This document shows, in pieces, positions 37,370 through 49,639 of a stretch of DNA of 64,000 nucleotides. The stretch is from Gordius sp. MW1 (lineage: Eukaryota; Nematomorpha; Gordioida; Gordea; Gordiidae). The stretch lies in contig OZ038533.1 of the NCBI GenBank assembly GCA_964036665.1, positions 10,252,413 to 10,316,412 of the forward strand, given 5' to 3'. Under the pieces are notes generated by a model. That model saw only the letters and a program-made list of their open reading frames with translations. It did not search any database and had not been told where the DNA came from. Numbering within the stretch: position 1 is the first letter of the stretch; every line of letters begins with the position of its first letter. The position numbers and the translations under genes were made by a program.

Positions 37370-40300
37370 GAATCCTATTATCCTCGATTGACTTCCGAAA
37401 AGAGGTTTTAAGCTGCGAGAACTATCATTTTGACAAAAGACAACGTTTTATTGTTGCGATTAGTTTGTTGTATCGCAACGTGAGTGCTTAATTTTTGAAA
37501 ATGGCTCTATGCGATCATGATTTCAAAGTAATAGCTTTCAGATTCTGATAAATTTTTACTTGAGATCATAGAAACCACGTCTGAAAACGATAATTTTCAT
37601 CGGATGAATACGGTTCAAAGAAAAATATGTGAAAAATTTTGAGGTAAAAATATTTATTTTTTTCGATTCTATGTGAAAGAGCGTAAAAAATATATAAAAG
37701 TAAGAAAATTTGAGAATCCTATTATCCTCGATTGACTTCCGAAAAGAGGTTTTAAGCTGCGAGAACTCATTTTGACAAAAGACAACGTTTTATTGTTGCG
37801 ATTAGTTTGTTGTATCGCAACGTGAGTGCTTAATTTTTCAAAAATGCACTATGCGATCATGATTTCAAAGTAATATTTTTCAGATTCTGATAAATTTTTA
37901 CTTGGGATCATAGAAACCACGTCTGAAAACGACAACTTTCATCGGATGAATACGGTTTAAAGAAAAATATGTGAAAAATTTTGAGGTAAAAATATTTATT
38001 TTTTTCGATTCTATGTGAAAGAGCGTAAAAAATATATAAAAGTAAGAAAATTTGAGAATCCTATTATCCTCGATTGACTTCCGAAAAGAGGTTTTAAGCT
38101 GCGAGAACTATCATTTTGACAAAAGACAACGTTTTATTGTTGCGACTAGTTTGTTGTATCGCAACGTGAGTGCTTAATTTTTCAAAAATGCACAATGCGA
38201 TCATGATTTCAAAGTAATAGTTTTCTGATTCTGATAAATTTTTACTTGAGATCATCGAAACCACGTCTGAAAACGACAACTTTCATCGGATGCATACGGT
38301 TCAAAGAAAAATATGTGAAAAATTTTGAGGTAAAAATATTTATTTTTTTCAATTCTATGTGAAAGAGCATAAAAAAATATATAAAAGTAAGCCAATTTGA
38401 GAATCCTATTATCCTCGATTGACTTCCGAAAAGAGGTTTTAAGCAGCGAGAACTATCATTTTGACAAAAGACAACGTTTAATTGTTGCGATTAGTTTGTT
38501 GTATCGCAACGTGAGTGCTTAATTTTTGAAAATGGCTCTATGCGATCATGATTTCAAAGTAATATTTTTCAGATTCTGATAAATTTTTACTTGGGATCAT
38601 AGAAACCACGTCTGAAAACGACAACTTTCATCGGATGAATACGGTTTAAAGAAAAATATGTGAAAAATTTTGAGGTAAAAATATTTATTTTTTTCGATTC
38701 TATGTGAAAGAGCGTAAAAAATATATAAAAGTAAGAAAATTTGAGAATCCTATTATCCTCGATTGACTTCCGAAAAGAGGTTTTAAGCTGCGAGAACTAT
38801 CATTTTGACAAAAGACAACGTTTTATTGTTGCGACTAGTTTGTTGTATCGCAACGTGAGTGCTTAATTTTTCAAAAATGCACAATGCGATCATGATTTCA
38901 AAGTAATAGTTTTCTGATTCTGATAAATTTTTACTTGAGATCATAGAAACCACGTGTGAAAACGACAACTTTCATCGGATGAATACGGTTCAAAGAAAAA
39001 TATGTGAAAAATTTTGAGGTAAAAATATTTATTTTTTTCAATTCTATGTGAAAGAGCATGAAAAAATATATAAAAGTAAGCCAATTTGAGAATCCTATTA
39101 TCCTCGATTGACTTCCGAAAAGAGGTTTTAAGCTGCGAGAACTATCATTTTGACAAAAGACAACGTTTTATTGTTGCGATTAGTTTGTTGTATCGCAACG
39201 TGAGTGCTTAATTTTTGAAAATGGCTCTATGCGATCATGATTTCAAAGTAATAGCTTTCAGATTCTGATAAATTTTTACTTGAGATCATAGAAACCACGT
39301 CTGAAAACGATAATTTTCATCGGATGAATACGGTTCAAAGAAAAATATGTGAAAAATTTTGAGGTAAAAATATTTATTTTTTTCAATTCTATGTGAAAGA
39401 GCATGAAAAAATATATAAATGTAAGCCAATTTGAGAATCCTATTATCCGAGATTGACTTCTGAAAAGAGGTTTTAAGCTGCGAGAACTATCATTTTGACA
39501 AAAGACAACGTTTTATTGTTGCGACTAGTTTGTTGTATCGCAACGTGAGTGCTTAATTTTTCAAAAATGCACAATGCGATCATGATTTCAAAGTAATAGT
39601 TTTCTGATTCTGATAAATTTTTACTTGAGATCATAACTTTCATCGGATGAATACGGTTCACAGCAAAAGATGTGAAAAATTTTGAGGTAAAAATATTTAT
39701 TTTTTTCAATTCTATGTAAAAGAGCATGAAAAAATATATAAAAGTAAGCCAATTTGAGAATCCTATTATCCTCGATTGACTTCTGAAAAGAGGTTTTAAG
39801 CTGCGAGAACTATCATTTTGACAAAAGACAACGTTTTATTGTTGCGATTAGTTTGTTGTATCGCAACGTGAGTGCTTAATTATTGAAAATGGCTCTATGC
39901 GATCATGATTTCAAAGTAATAGTTTTCAGATTCTGATAAATTTTTACTTGGGATCATAGAAACCACGTCTGAAAACGACAACTTTCATCGGATGACTACG
40001 GTTCAAAGAAAAATATGTGAATAATTATGAGGTAAAAATATTTTTGTTTTTTTCGATTCTATGTGAAAGAGCGTAAAAAAATATATAAAGAAAAGTCAAT
40101 TTGAGAATCCTATTATCCTCGATTGACTTCCGAAAAGAGGTTTTAAGATGCGAGAACTATCATTTTGACAAAAGACAACGTTTTATTGTTGCGACTAGTT
40201 TGTTGTTTGGCAACGTGAGTGCTTAATTTTTCAAAAATGCACAATGCGATCATGATTTCAAAGTAATAGTTTTCTGATTCTGATAAATTTTTACTTGAGA

Positions 40301-41132
40301 TCATAGAAACCACGTCTGAAAACGACAACTTTCATCGGATGAATACGGTTCAAAGAAAAATATGTGAAAAATTTTGAGGTAAAAATATTTATTTTTTTCA
40401 ATTCTATGTGAAAGAGCATGAAAAAATATATAAAAGTAAGCCAATTTGAGAATCCTATTATCCTCGATTGACTTCCGAAAAGAGGTTTTAAGCTGCGAGA
40501 ATTCATTTTGACAAAAGACAACGTTTTATTGTTGCGATTAGTTTGTTGTATCGCAACGTGAATGCTTAATTTTTCAAAAATGCACTATGCGATCATGATT
40601 TCAAAGTAATAGTTTTCTGATTCTGATAAATTTACTTTTTATCATCGAAACCACGTCTGAAAACGACAACTTTCATCGGATGCATACGGTTGAAAGAAAA
40701 ATATGTGAAAAATTTTGAGGTAAAAATATTTTTTTTTTGATTATAAGTGAAAGAGCATGAAAAAATATATAAAAGTAAGCCAATTTGAGAATCCGATTAT
40801 CCGAGATTGACTTCTGAAAAGAGGTTTTAAGCTGCGAGAACTATCATTTTGACAAAAGACAACGTTTTATTGTTGCGACTAGTTTGTTGTATCGCAACGT
40901 GAGTGCTTAATTTTTCAAAAATGCACAATGCGATCATGATTTCAAAGTAATAGTTTTCTGATTCTGATAAATTTTTACTTGGGATCATAGAAACCACGTC
41001 TGAAAACGACAACTTTCATCGGATGAATACGGTTTAAAGAAAAATATGTGAAAAATTTTGAGGTAAAAATATTTATTTTTTTCGATTCTATGTGAAAGAG
41101 CGTAAAAAATATATAAAAGTAAGAAAATTTGA
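37370..41132 (+). repeat. 11-unit higher-order repeat, copy 1 (3763 bp)
   Basis: Markers are at 37480, 37822, 38166, 38511, 38855, 39200, 39545, 39868, 40215, 40558 and 40899. From about 37370 to 40981 this matches 41133-44744 at offset 3763. I compared the rarest features and saw no difference: AAGCAGCGAG (38444), ACGTTTAATTG (38473), ATAAATGTAAGCC (39415), the 22-bp deletion (39636), AATTATTGAAAATGG (39869), GATGACTACGG (39994), AAAGAAAAGTC (40088), GAGAATTCATT (40498) and GTGAATGCTT (40558). It also contains an inner similarity of 5 units (1720 bp; GATAATTTTCATCGG near 37589 and 39309). Confidence 0.92.
39545..39867 (+). repeat. Satellite unit with 22-bp deletion (323 bp), copy 1
   Basis: Near 39636 GATCAT is followed directly by AACTTTCATCGG, removing 22 bases that normally contain the CCACGTCTG segment. 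The same unit has other rare changes (TTCACAGCAAAAGATGTG near 39657 and ATGTAAAAGAGC near 39715). The loss merges two minus-strand frames into an 84-codon run, which is an effect of the indel and not evidence of coding. Confidence 0.9.
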
Positions 41133-44100
41133 GAATCCTATTATCCTCGATTGACTTCCGAAAAGAGGTTTTAAGCTGCGAGAACTATCATTTTGACAAA
41201 AGACAACGTTTTATTGTTGCGATTAGTTTGTTGTATCGCAACGTGAGTGCTTAATTTTTGAAAATGGCTCTATGCGATCATGATTTCAAAGTAATAGCTT
41301 TCAGATTCTGATAAATTTTTACTTGAGATCATAGAAACCACGTCTGAAAACGATAATTTTCATCGGATGAATACGGTTCAAAGAAAAATATGTGAAAAAT
41401 TTTGAGGTAAAAATATTTATTTTTTTCGATTCTATGTGAAAGAGCGTAAAAAATATATAAAAGTAAGAAAATTTGAGAATCCTATTATCCTCGATTGACT
41501 TCCGAAAAGAGGTTTTAAGCTGCGAGAACTCATTTTGACAAAAGACAACGTTTTATTGTTGCGATTAGTTTGTTGTATCGCAACGTGAGTGCTTAATTTT
41601 TCAAAAATGCACTATGCGATCATGATTTCAAAGTAATATTTTTCAGATTCTGATAAATTTTTACTTGGGATCATAGAAACCACGTCTGAAAACGACAACT
41701 TTCATCGGATGAATACGGTTTAAAGAAAAATATGTGAAAAATTTTGAGGTAAAAATATTTATTTTTTTCGATTCTATGTGAAAGAGCGTAAAAAATATAT
41801 AAAAGTAAGAAAATTTGAGAATCCTATTATCCTCGATTGACTTCCGAAAAGAGGTTTTAAGCTGCGAGAACTATCATTTTGACAAAAGACAACGTTTTAT
41901 TGTTGCGACTAGTTTGTTGTATCGCAACGTGAGTGCTTAATTTTTCAAAAATGCACAATGCGATCATGATTTCAAAGTAATAGTTTTCTGATTCTGATAA
42001 ATTTTTACTTGAGATCATCGAAACCACGTCTGAAAACGACAACTTTCATCGGATGCATACGGTTCAAAGAAAAATATGTGAAAAATTTTGAGGTAAAAAT
42101 ATTTATTTTTTTCAATTCTATGTGAAAGAGCATAAAAAAATATATAAAAGTAAGCCAATTTGAGAATCCTATTATCCTCGATTGACTTCCGAAAAGAGGT
42201 TTTAAGCAGCGAGAACTATCATTTTGACAAAAGACAACGTTTAATTGTTGCGATTAGTTTGTTGTATCGCAACGTGAGTGCTTAATTTTTGAAAATGGCT
42301 CTATGCGATCATGATTTCAAAGTAATATTTTTCAGATTCTGATAAATTTTTACTTGGGATCATAGAAACCACGTCTGAAAACGACAACTTTCATCGGATG
42401 AATACGGTTTAAAGAAAAATATGTGAAAAATTTTGAGGTAAAAATATTTATTTTTTTCGATTCTATGTGAAAGAGCGTAAAAAATATATAAAAGTAAGAA
42501 AATTTGAGAATCCTATTATCCTCGATTGACTTCCGAAAAGAGGTTTTAAGCTGCGAGAACTATCATTTTGACAAAAGACAACGTTTTATTGTTGCGACTA
42601 GTTTGTTGTATCGCAACGTGAGTGCTTAATTTTTCAAAAATGCACAATGCGATCATGATTTCAAAGTAATAGTTTTCTGATTCTGATAAATTTTTACTTG
42701 AGATCATAGAAACCACGTGTGAAAACGACAACTTTCATCGGATGAATACGGTTCAAAGAAAAATATGTGAAAAATTTTGAGGTAAAAATATTTATTTTTT
42801 TCAATTCTATGTGAAAGAGCATGAAAAAATATATAAAAGTAAGCCAATTTGAGAATCCTATTATCCTCGATTGACTTCCGAAAAGAGGTTTTAAGCTGCG
42901 AGAACTATCATTTTGACAAAAGACAACGTTTTATTGTTGCGATTAGTTTGTTGTATCGCAACGTGAGTGCTTAATTTTTGAAAATGGCTCTATGCGATCA
43001 TGATTTCAAAGTAATAGCTTTCAGATTCTGATAAATTTTTACTTGAGATCATAGAAACCACGTCTGAAAACGATAATTTTCATCGGATGAATACGGTTCA
43101 AAGAAAAATATGTGAAAAATTTTGAGGTAAAAATATTTATTTTTTTCAATTCTATGTGAAAGAGCATGAAAAAATATATAAATGTAAGCCAATTTGAGAA
43201 TCCTATTATCCGAGATTGACTTCTGAAAAGAGGTTTTAAGCTGCGAGAACTATCATTTTGACAAAAGACAACGTTTTATTGTTGCGACTAGTTTGTTGTA
43301 TCGCAACGTGAGTGCTTAATTTTTCAAAAATGCACAATGCGATCATGATTTCAAAGTAATAGTTTTCTGATTCTGATAAATTTTTACTTGAGATCATAAC
43401 TTTCATCGGATGAATACGGTTCACAGCAAAAGATGTGAAAAATTTTGAGGTAAAAATATTTATTTTTTTCAATTCTATGTAAAAGAGCATGAAAAAATAT
43501 ATAAAAGTAAGCCAATTTGAGAATCCTATTATCCTCGATTGACTTCTGAAAAGAGGTTTTAAGCTGCGAGAACTATCATTTTGACAAAAGACAACGTTTT
43601 ATTGTTGCGATTAGTTTGTTGTATCGCAACGTGAGTGCTTAATTATTGAAAATGGCTCTATGCGATCATGATTTCAAAGTAATAGTTTTCAGATTCTGAT
43701 AAATTTTTACTTGGGATCATAGAAACCACGTCTGAAAACGACAACTTTCATCGGATGACTACGGTTCAAAGAAAAATATGTGAATAATTATGAGGTAAAA
43801 ATATTTTTGTTTTTTTCGATTCTATGTGAAAGAGCGTAAAAAAATATATAAAGAAAAGTCAATTTGAGAATCCTATTATCCTCGATTGACTTCCGAAAAG
43901 AGGTTTTAAGATGCGAGAACTATCATTTTGACAAAAGACAACGTTTTATTGTTGCGACTAGTTTGTTGTTTGGCAACGTGAGTGCTTAATTTTTCAAAAA
44001 TGCACAATGCGATCATGATTTCAAAGTAATAGTTTTCTGATTCTGATAAATTTTTACTTGAGATCATAGAAACCACGTCTGAAAACGACAACTTTCATCG

Positions 44101-44744
44101 GATGAATACGGTTCAAAGAAAAATATGTGAAAAATTTTGAGGTAAAAATATTTATTTTTTTCAATTCTATGTGAAAGAGCATGAAAAAATATATAAAAGT
44201 AAGCCAATTTGAGAATCCTATTATCCTCGATTGACTTCCGAAAAGAGGTTTTAAGCTGCGAGAATTCATTTTGACAAAAGACAACGTTTTATTGTTGCGA
44301 TTAGTTTGTTGTATCGCAACGTGAATGCTTAATTTTTCAAAAATGCACTATGCGATCATGATTTCAAAGTAATAGTTTTCTGATTCTGATAAATTTACTT
44401 TTTATCATCGAAACCACGTCTGAAAACGACAACTTTCATCGGATGCATACGGTTGAAAGAAAAATATGTGAAAAATTTTGAGGTAAAAATATTTTTTTTT
44501 TGATTATAAGTGAAAGAGCATGAAAAAATATATAAAAGTAAGCCAATTTGAGAATCCGATTATCCGAGATTGACTTCTGAAAAGAGGTTTTAAGCTGCGA
44601 GAACTATCATTTTGACAAAAGACAACGTTTTATTGTTGCGACTAGTTTGTTGTATCGCAACGTGAGTGCTTAATTTTTCAAAAATGCACAATGCGATCAT
44701 GATTTCAAAGTAATAGTTTTCTGATTCTGATAAATTTTTACTTG
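41133..44744 (+). repeat. 11-unit higher-order repeat, copy 2 (~3.6 kb)
   Basis: Markers are at 41243, 41585, 41929, 42274, 42618, 42963, 43308, 43631, 43978, 44321 and 44662, each 3763 bp after its partner in copy 1. The match ends at 44745, where TTGAGATCATAG replaces TTGGGATCATAG. Because I saw no private change in this copy, the duplication is either very recent or, less likely, an assembly duplication; only raw long reads could separate these. Confidence 0.92.
43308..43630 (+). repeat. Satellite unit with 22-bp deletion (323 bp), copy 2
   Basis: This is the partner, 3763 bp later, of the unit at 39545-39867, with the same joint near 43399 and the same linked rare changes. It confirms that the deletion is carried by the 11-unit block. 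Confidence 0.9.
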
Positions 44745-47700
44745 AGATCATAGAAACCACGTGTGAAAACTACAACTTTCATCGGATGAATACGGTTCAA
44801 AGAAAAATATGTGAAAAATTTTGAGGTAAAAATATTTATTTTTTTCAATTCTATGTGAAAGAGCATGAAAAATTATATAAAAGTAAGCCAATTTGAGAAT
44901 CCTATTATCCTCGATTGACTTCCGAAAAGAGGTTTTAAGCTGCGAGAACTATCATTTTGACAAAAGACAACGTTTTATTGTTGCGATTAGTTTGTTGTAT
45001 CGCAACGTGAGTGCTTAATTTTTGAAAATGGCTCTATGCGATCATGATTTCAAAGTAATATTTTTCAGATTCTGATAAATTTTTACTTAAGATCATAGAA
45101 ACCACGTCTGAAAACGACAACTTTCATCGGATGAATACGGTTTAAAGAAAAATATGTGAAAAATTTTGAGGTAAAAATATTTATTTTTTTCGATTCTATG
45201 TGAAAGAGCGTAAAAAAATATATAAAAGTAAGCCAATTTGAGAATTTTATTATCCTCGATTGACTTCCGAAAAGAGGTTTTAAGCTGCGAGAACTATCAT
45301 TTTGACAAAAGACAACGTTTTATTGTTGCGACTAATTTGTTGTATCGCAACGTGAGTGCTTAATTTTTCAAAAATGCACAAGGCGATCATGATTTCAAAG
45401 TAATATTTTTCTGATTCTGATAAATTTTTACTTGAGATCATAGAAACCACGTGTGAAAACGACAACTTTCATCGGATGAATACGGTTCAAAGAAAAATAT
45501 GTGAAAAATTATGAGGTAAAAATATTTTTGTTTTTTTCAATTCTATGTTAAAGAGCGTAAAAAAATATATAAAAGTAAGTCAATTTGAGAATCCTATTAT
45601 CCTCGATTGACTTCCGAAAAGAGGTTTTAAGCTGCGAGAACTATCATTTTGACAAAAGACAACGTTTTATTGTTGGAATTAGTTTGTTGTATCGCAACGT
45701 GAGTGCTTAATTTTTGAAAATGGCTCTATGCAATCAGGATTTCAAAGTAATAGTTTTCAGATTCTGATAAATTTTTACTTGGGATCATAGAAACCACGTC
45801 TGAAAACGACAACTTTCATCGGATGAATACGGTTCAAAGCAAAAGATTTGAAAAATTTTGAGGTAAAAATATTTATTTTTTTCAATTCTATGTAAAAGAG
45901 CATGAAAAAATATATAAAAGTAAGCCAACTTGAGAATCCTATTATCCTCGATTGACTTCTGAAAAGAGGTTTTAAGCTGCGAGAACTATCATTTTGACAA
46001 AAGACAACGTTTTATTGTTGCGATTAGTTTGTTGTATCGCAACGTGAGTGCTTAATTTTTGAAAATGGCTCTATGCGATCATGATTTCAAAGTAATAGTT
46101 TTCAGATTCTGATAAATTTTTACTTGGGATCATAGAAACCACGTCTGAAAACGACAACTTTCATCGGATGAATACGGTTCAAAGAAAAATATGTAAAAAA
46201 TTATGAGGTAAAAATATTTTTGTTTTTTTCGATTCTATGTGAAAGAGCGTAAAAAAATATATAAAAGTAAGCCAATTTGAGAATCCTATTATCCTCGATT
46301 GACATCCGAAAAGAGGTTTTAAGATGCGAGAACTATCATTTTGCCAAAAGACAACGTTTTATTGTTGCGACTAGTTTGTTGTATCGCAACGTGAGTGCTT
46401 AATTTTTTTAAAATGCACTATGCGATATGATTTCAAAGTAATAATTTTCTGATTCTGATAAATTTTTACTTGAGATCATAGAAACCACGTCTGAAAACGA
46501 CAACTTTCATCGGATGAATACGGTTCAAAGAAAAATATGTGAAAAATTTTGAGGTAAAAATATTTATTTTTTTCAATTTTATATGAAAGAGCATGAAAAA
46601 ATATATAAAAGTAAGCCAATTTGAGAATCCTATTATCCTAGATTGACTTCTGAAAAGAGGTTTTAAGCTGCGAGAACTATCATTTTGACAAAAGACAACG
46701 TTTTATTGTTGCGACTAGTTTGTTGTATCGCAACGTGAGTGCTTAATTTTTCAAAAATGCACAATGCGATCATGATTTCAAAGTAATAGTTTTCTGATTC
46801 TGATAAATTTTTACTTGAGATCATAGAAACCACGTGTGAAAACGACAACTTTCATCGGATGAATACGGTTCAAAGAAAAATATGTGAAAAATTTTGAGGT
46901 AAAAATATTTATTTTTTTCAATTCTATGTGAAAGAGCATGAAAAAATATATAAAAGTAAGCCAATTTGAGAATCCTATTATCCGAGATTGACTTCTGAAA
47001 AGAGGTTTTAAGCTGCGAGAACTATCATTTTGACAAAAGACAACGTTTTATTGTTGGAATTAGTTTGTTGTATCGCAACGTGAGTGCTTAATTTTTGAAA
47101 ATGGCTCTATGCAATCAGGATTTCAAAGTAATAGTTTTCAGATTCTGATAAATTTTTACTTGGGATCATAGAAACCACGTCTGAAAACGACAACTTTCAT
47201 CGGATGAATACGGTTCAAAGCAAAAGATGTGAAAAATTTTGAGGTAAAAATATTTATTTTTTTCAATTCTATGTAAAAGAGCATGAAAAAATATATAAAA
47301 GTAAGCCAATTTGAGAATCCTATTATCCTCGATTGACTTCTGAAAAGAGGTTTTAAGCTGCGAGAACTATCATTTTGACAAAAGACAACGTTTTATTGTT
47401 GCGATTAGTTTGTTGTATGGCAACGTGAGTGCTTAATTTTTGAAAATGGCTCTATGCGATCATGATTTCAAAGTAATATTTTTCAGATTCTGATAAATTT
47501 TTACTTGGGATCATAGAAACCACGTCTGAAAACGAAAACTTTCATCGGATGAATACGGTTTAAAGAAAAATATGTGACAAATTTTGAGGTAAAAATATTT
47601 ATTTTTTTCGATTCTATGTGAAATAGCGTAAAAAATAGATAAAAGTAAGCCAATTTGAGAATCCTATTATCCTCGATTGACTTCCGAAAAGAGGTTTTAA

Positions 47701-49639
47701 GCTGCGAGAACTATCATTTTGACAAAAGACAACGTTTTATTGTTGCGACTAGTTTGTTGTATCGCAACGTGAGTGCTTAATTTTTCAAAAATGCACAATG
47801 CGATCATGATTTCAAAGTAATAGTTTTCTGATTCTGATAAATTTTTACTTGAGATCATAGAAACCACGTGTGAAAACGACAAATTTCATCGGATGAATAC
47901 GGTTCAAAGAAAAATATGTGAAAAATTATGAGGTAAAAATATTTTTGTTTTTTTCGATTCTATTTGAAAGAGCGTAAAAAAATATATAAAAGTAAGCCAA
48001 TTTGAGAATCCTATTATCCTCGATTGACATCCGAAAAGAGGTTTTAAGATGCGAGAACTATCATTTTGCCAAAAGACAACGTTTTATTGTTGCGACTAGT
48101 TTGTTGTATCGCAAGGTGAGTGCTTAATTTTTCAAAAATGCACTATGCGATCATAATTTCAAAGTAATAGTTTTTTGATTCTGATAAATTTACTTTTTAT
48201 CATCGAAACCACGTCTGAAAACGACAACTTTCATCGGATGCATACGGTTGAAAGAAAAATATGTGAAAAATTTTGAGGTAAAAATATTTATTTTTTTTTA
48301 TTCTAAGTGAAAGAGCATAAGAAAATATATAAAAGTAAGCCAATTTGAGAATCCTATTATCCGAGATTGACTTCTGAAAAGAGGTTTTAAGCTGCGAGAA
48401 CTATCATTTTGACAAAAGACAACGTTTTATTGTTGCGACTAGTTTGTTGTATCGCAACGTGAGTGCTTAGTTTTTCAAAAATGCACAATGCGATCATGAT
48501 TTCAAAGTAATAGTTTTCTGATTCTGATAAATTTTTACTTGAGATCATAGAAACCACGTGTGAAAACGACAACTTTCATCGGATGAATACGGTTGAAAGA
48601 AAAATATGTGAAAAATTTTGAGGTAAAAATATTTATTTTTTTCAATTCTATGTGAAAGAGCATGAAAAAATATATAAAAGTAAGCCAATTTGAGAATCCT
48701 ATTATCCGAGATTGACTTCTGAAAAGAGGTTTTAAGCTGCGAGAACTATCATTTTGACAAAAGACAACGTTTTATTGTTGCGACTAGTTTGTTGTATCGC
48801 AACGTGAGTGCTTAATTTTTGAAAATGGCTCTATGCGATCATGATTTCAAAGTAATAGTTTTCAGATTCTGATAAATTTTTACTTGGGATCATAGAAACC
48901 ACGTCTGAAAACGACAACTTTCATCGGATGAATACGGTTTAAAGAAAAATATGTGAAAAATTTTGAGGTAAAAATATTTATTTTTTTCGATTCTATGTAA
49001 AAGAGCGTAAAAAAATATATAAAAGTAAGCCAATTTGAGAATCCTATTATCCTCGATTGACTTCCGAAAAGAGGTTTTAAGCTGCGAGAACTATCATTTT
49101 GACAAAAGACAACGTTTTATTGTTGCGACTAGTTTGTTGTATCGCAACGTGAGTGCTTAATTTTTCAAAAATGCACAATGCGATCATGATTTCAAAGTAA
49201 AAGTTTTCTGATTCTGATAAATTTTTACTTGAGATCATAGAAACCACGTCTGAAAACGACAACTTTCATCGGATGAATACGGTTCAAAGAAAAATATGTG
49301 AAAAATTTTGAGGTAAAAATATTTATTTTTTTCAATTCTATGTGAAAGAGCATGAAAAAATATATAAAAGTAAGCCAATTTGAGAATCCTATTATCCTCG
49401 ATTGACTTCCGAAAAGAGGTTTTAAGCTGCGAGAACTCATTTTGACAAAAGACAACGTTTTATTGTTGCGATTAGTTTGTTGTATCGCAACGTGAGTGCT
49501 TAATTTTTCAAAAATGCACTATGCGATCATGATTTCAAAGTAATAGTTTTCTGATTCTGATAAATTTACTTTTTATCATCGAAACCACGTCTGAAAACGA
49601 CAACTTTCATCGGATGCATACGGTTGAAAGAAAAATATG
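44745..49639 (+). repeat. Satellite patchwork, left part (related to 53.6-56.7 kb)
   Basis: Markers: 45007, 45352, 45699, 46044, 46391, 46735, 47080, 47425, 47769, 48116, 48459, 48804, 49149, 49492. Units at 45007-45699 match 53966-54658 (offset 8959, 26 units); units at 46391-47769 match 55005-56383 (offset 8614, 25 units), so one unit (45699-46043) is absent from the right-hand copy. Typical features are 347-bp units with ATATTTTTGTTTTTTTC and units with GTTGGAATTAG. At 47080 the left copy has GTTGGAATTAG while its partner at 55694 has GTTGCGACTAG, a local exchange inside an otherwise matching block. About 48000-48720 also matches 52480-53200 (offset 4477; GCAAGGTGAG, TCTAAGTGAAAG, GCTTAGTTTTTC). 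Confidence 0.82.
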
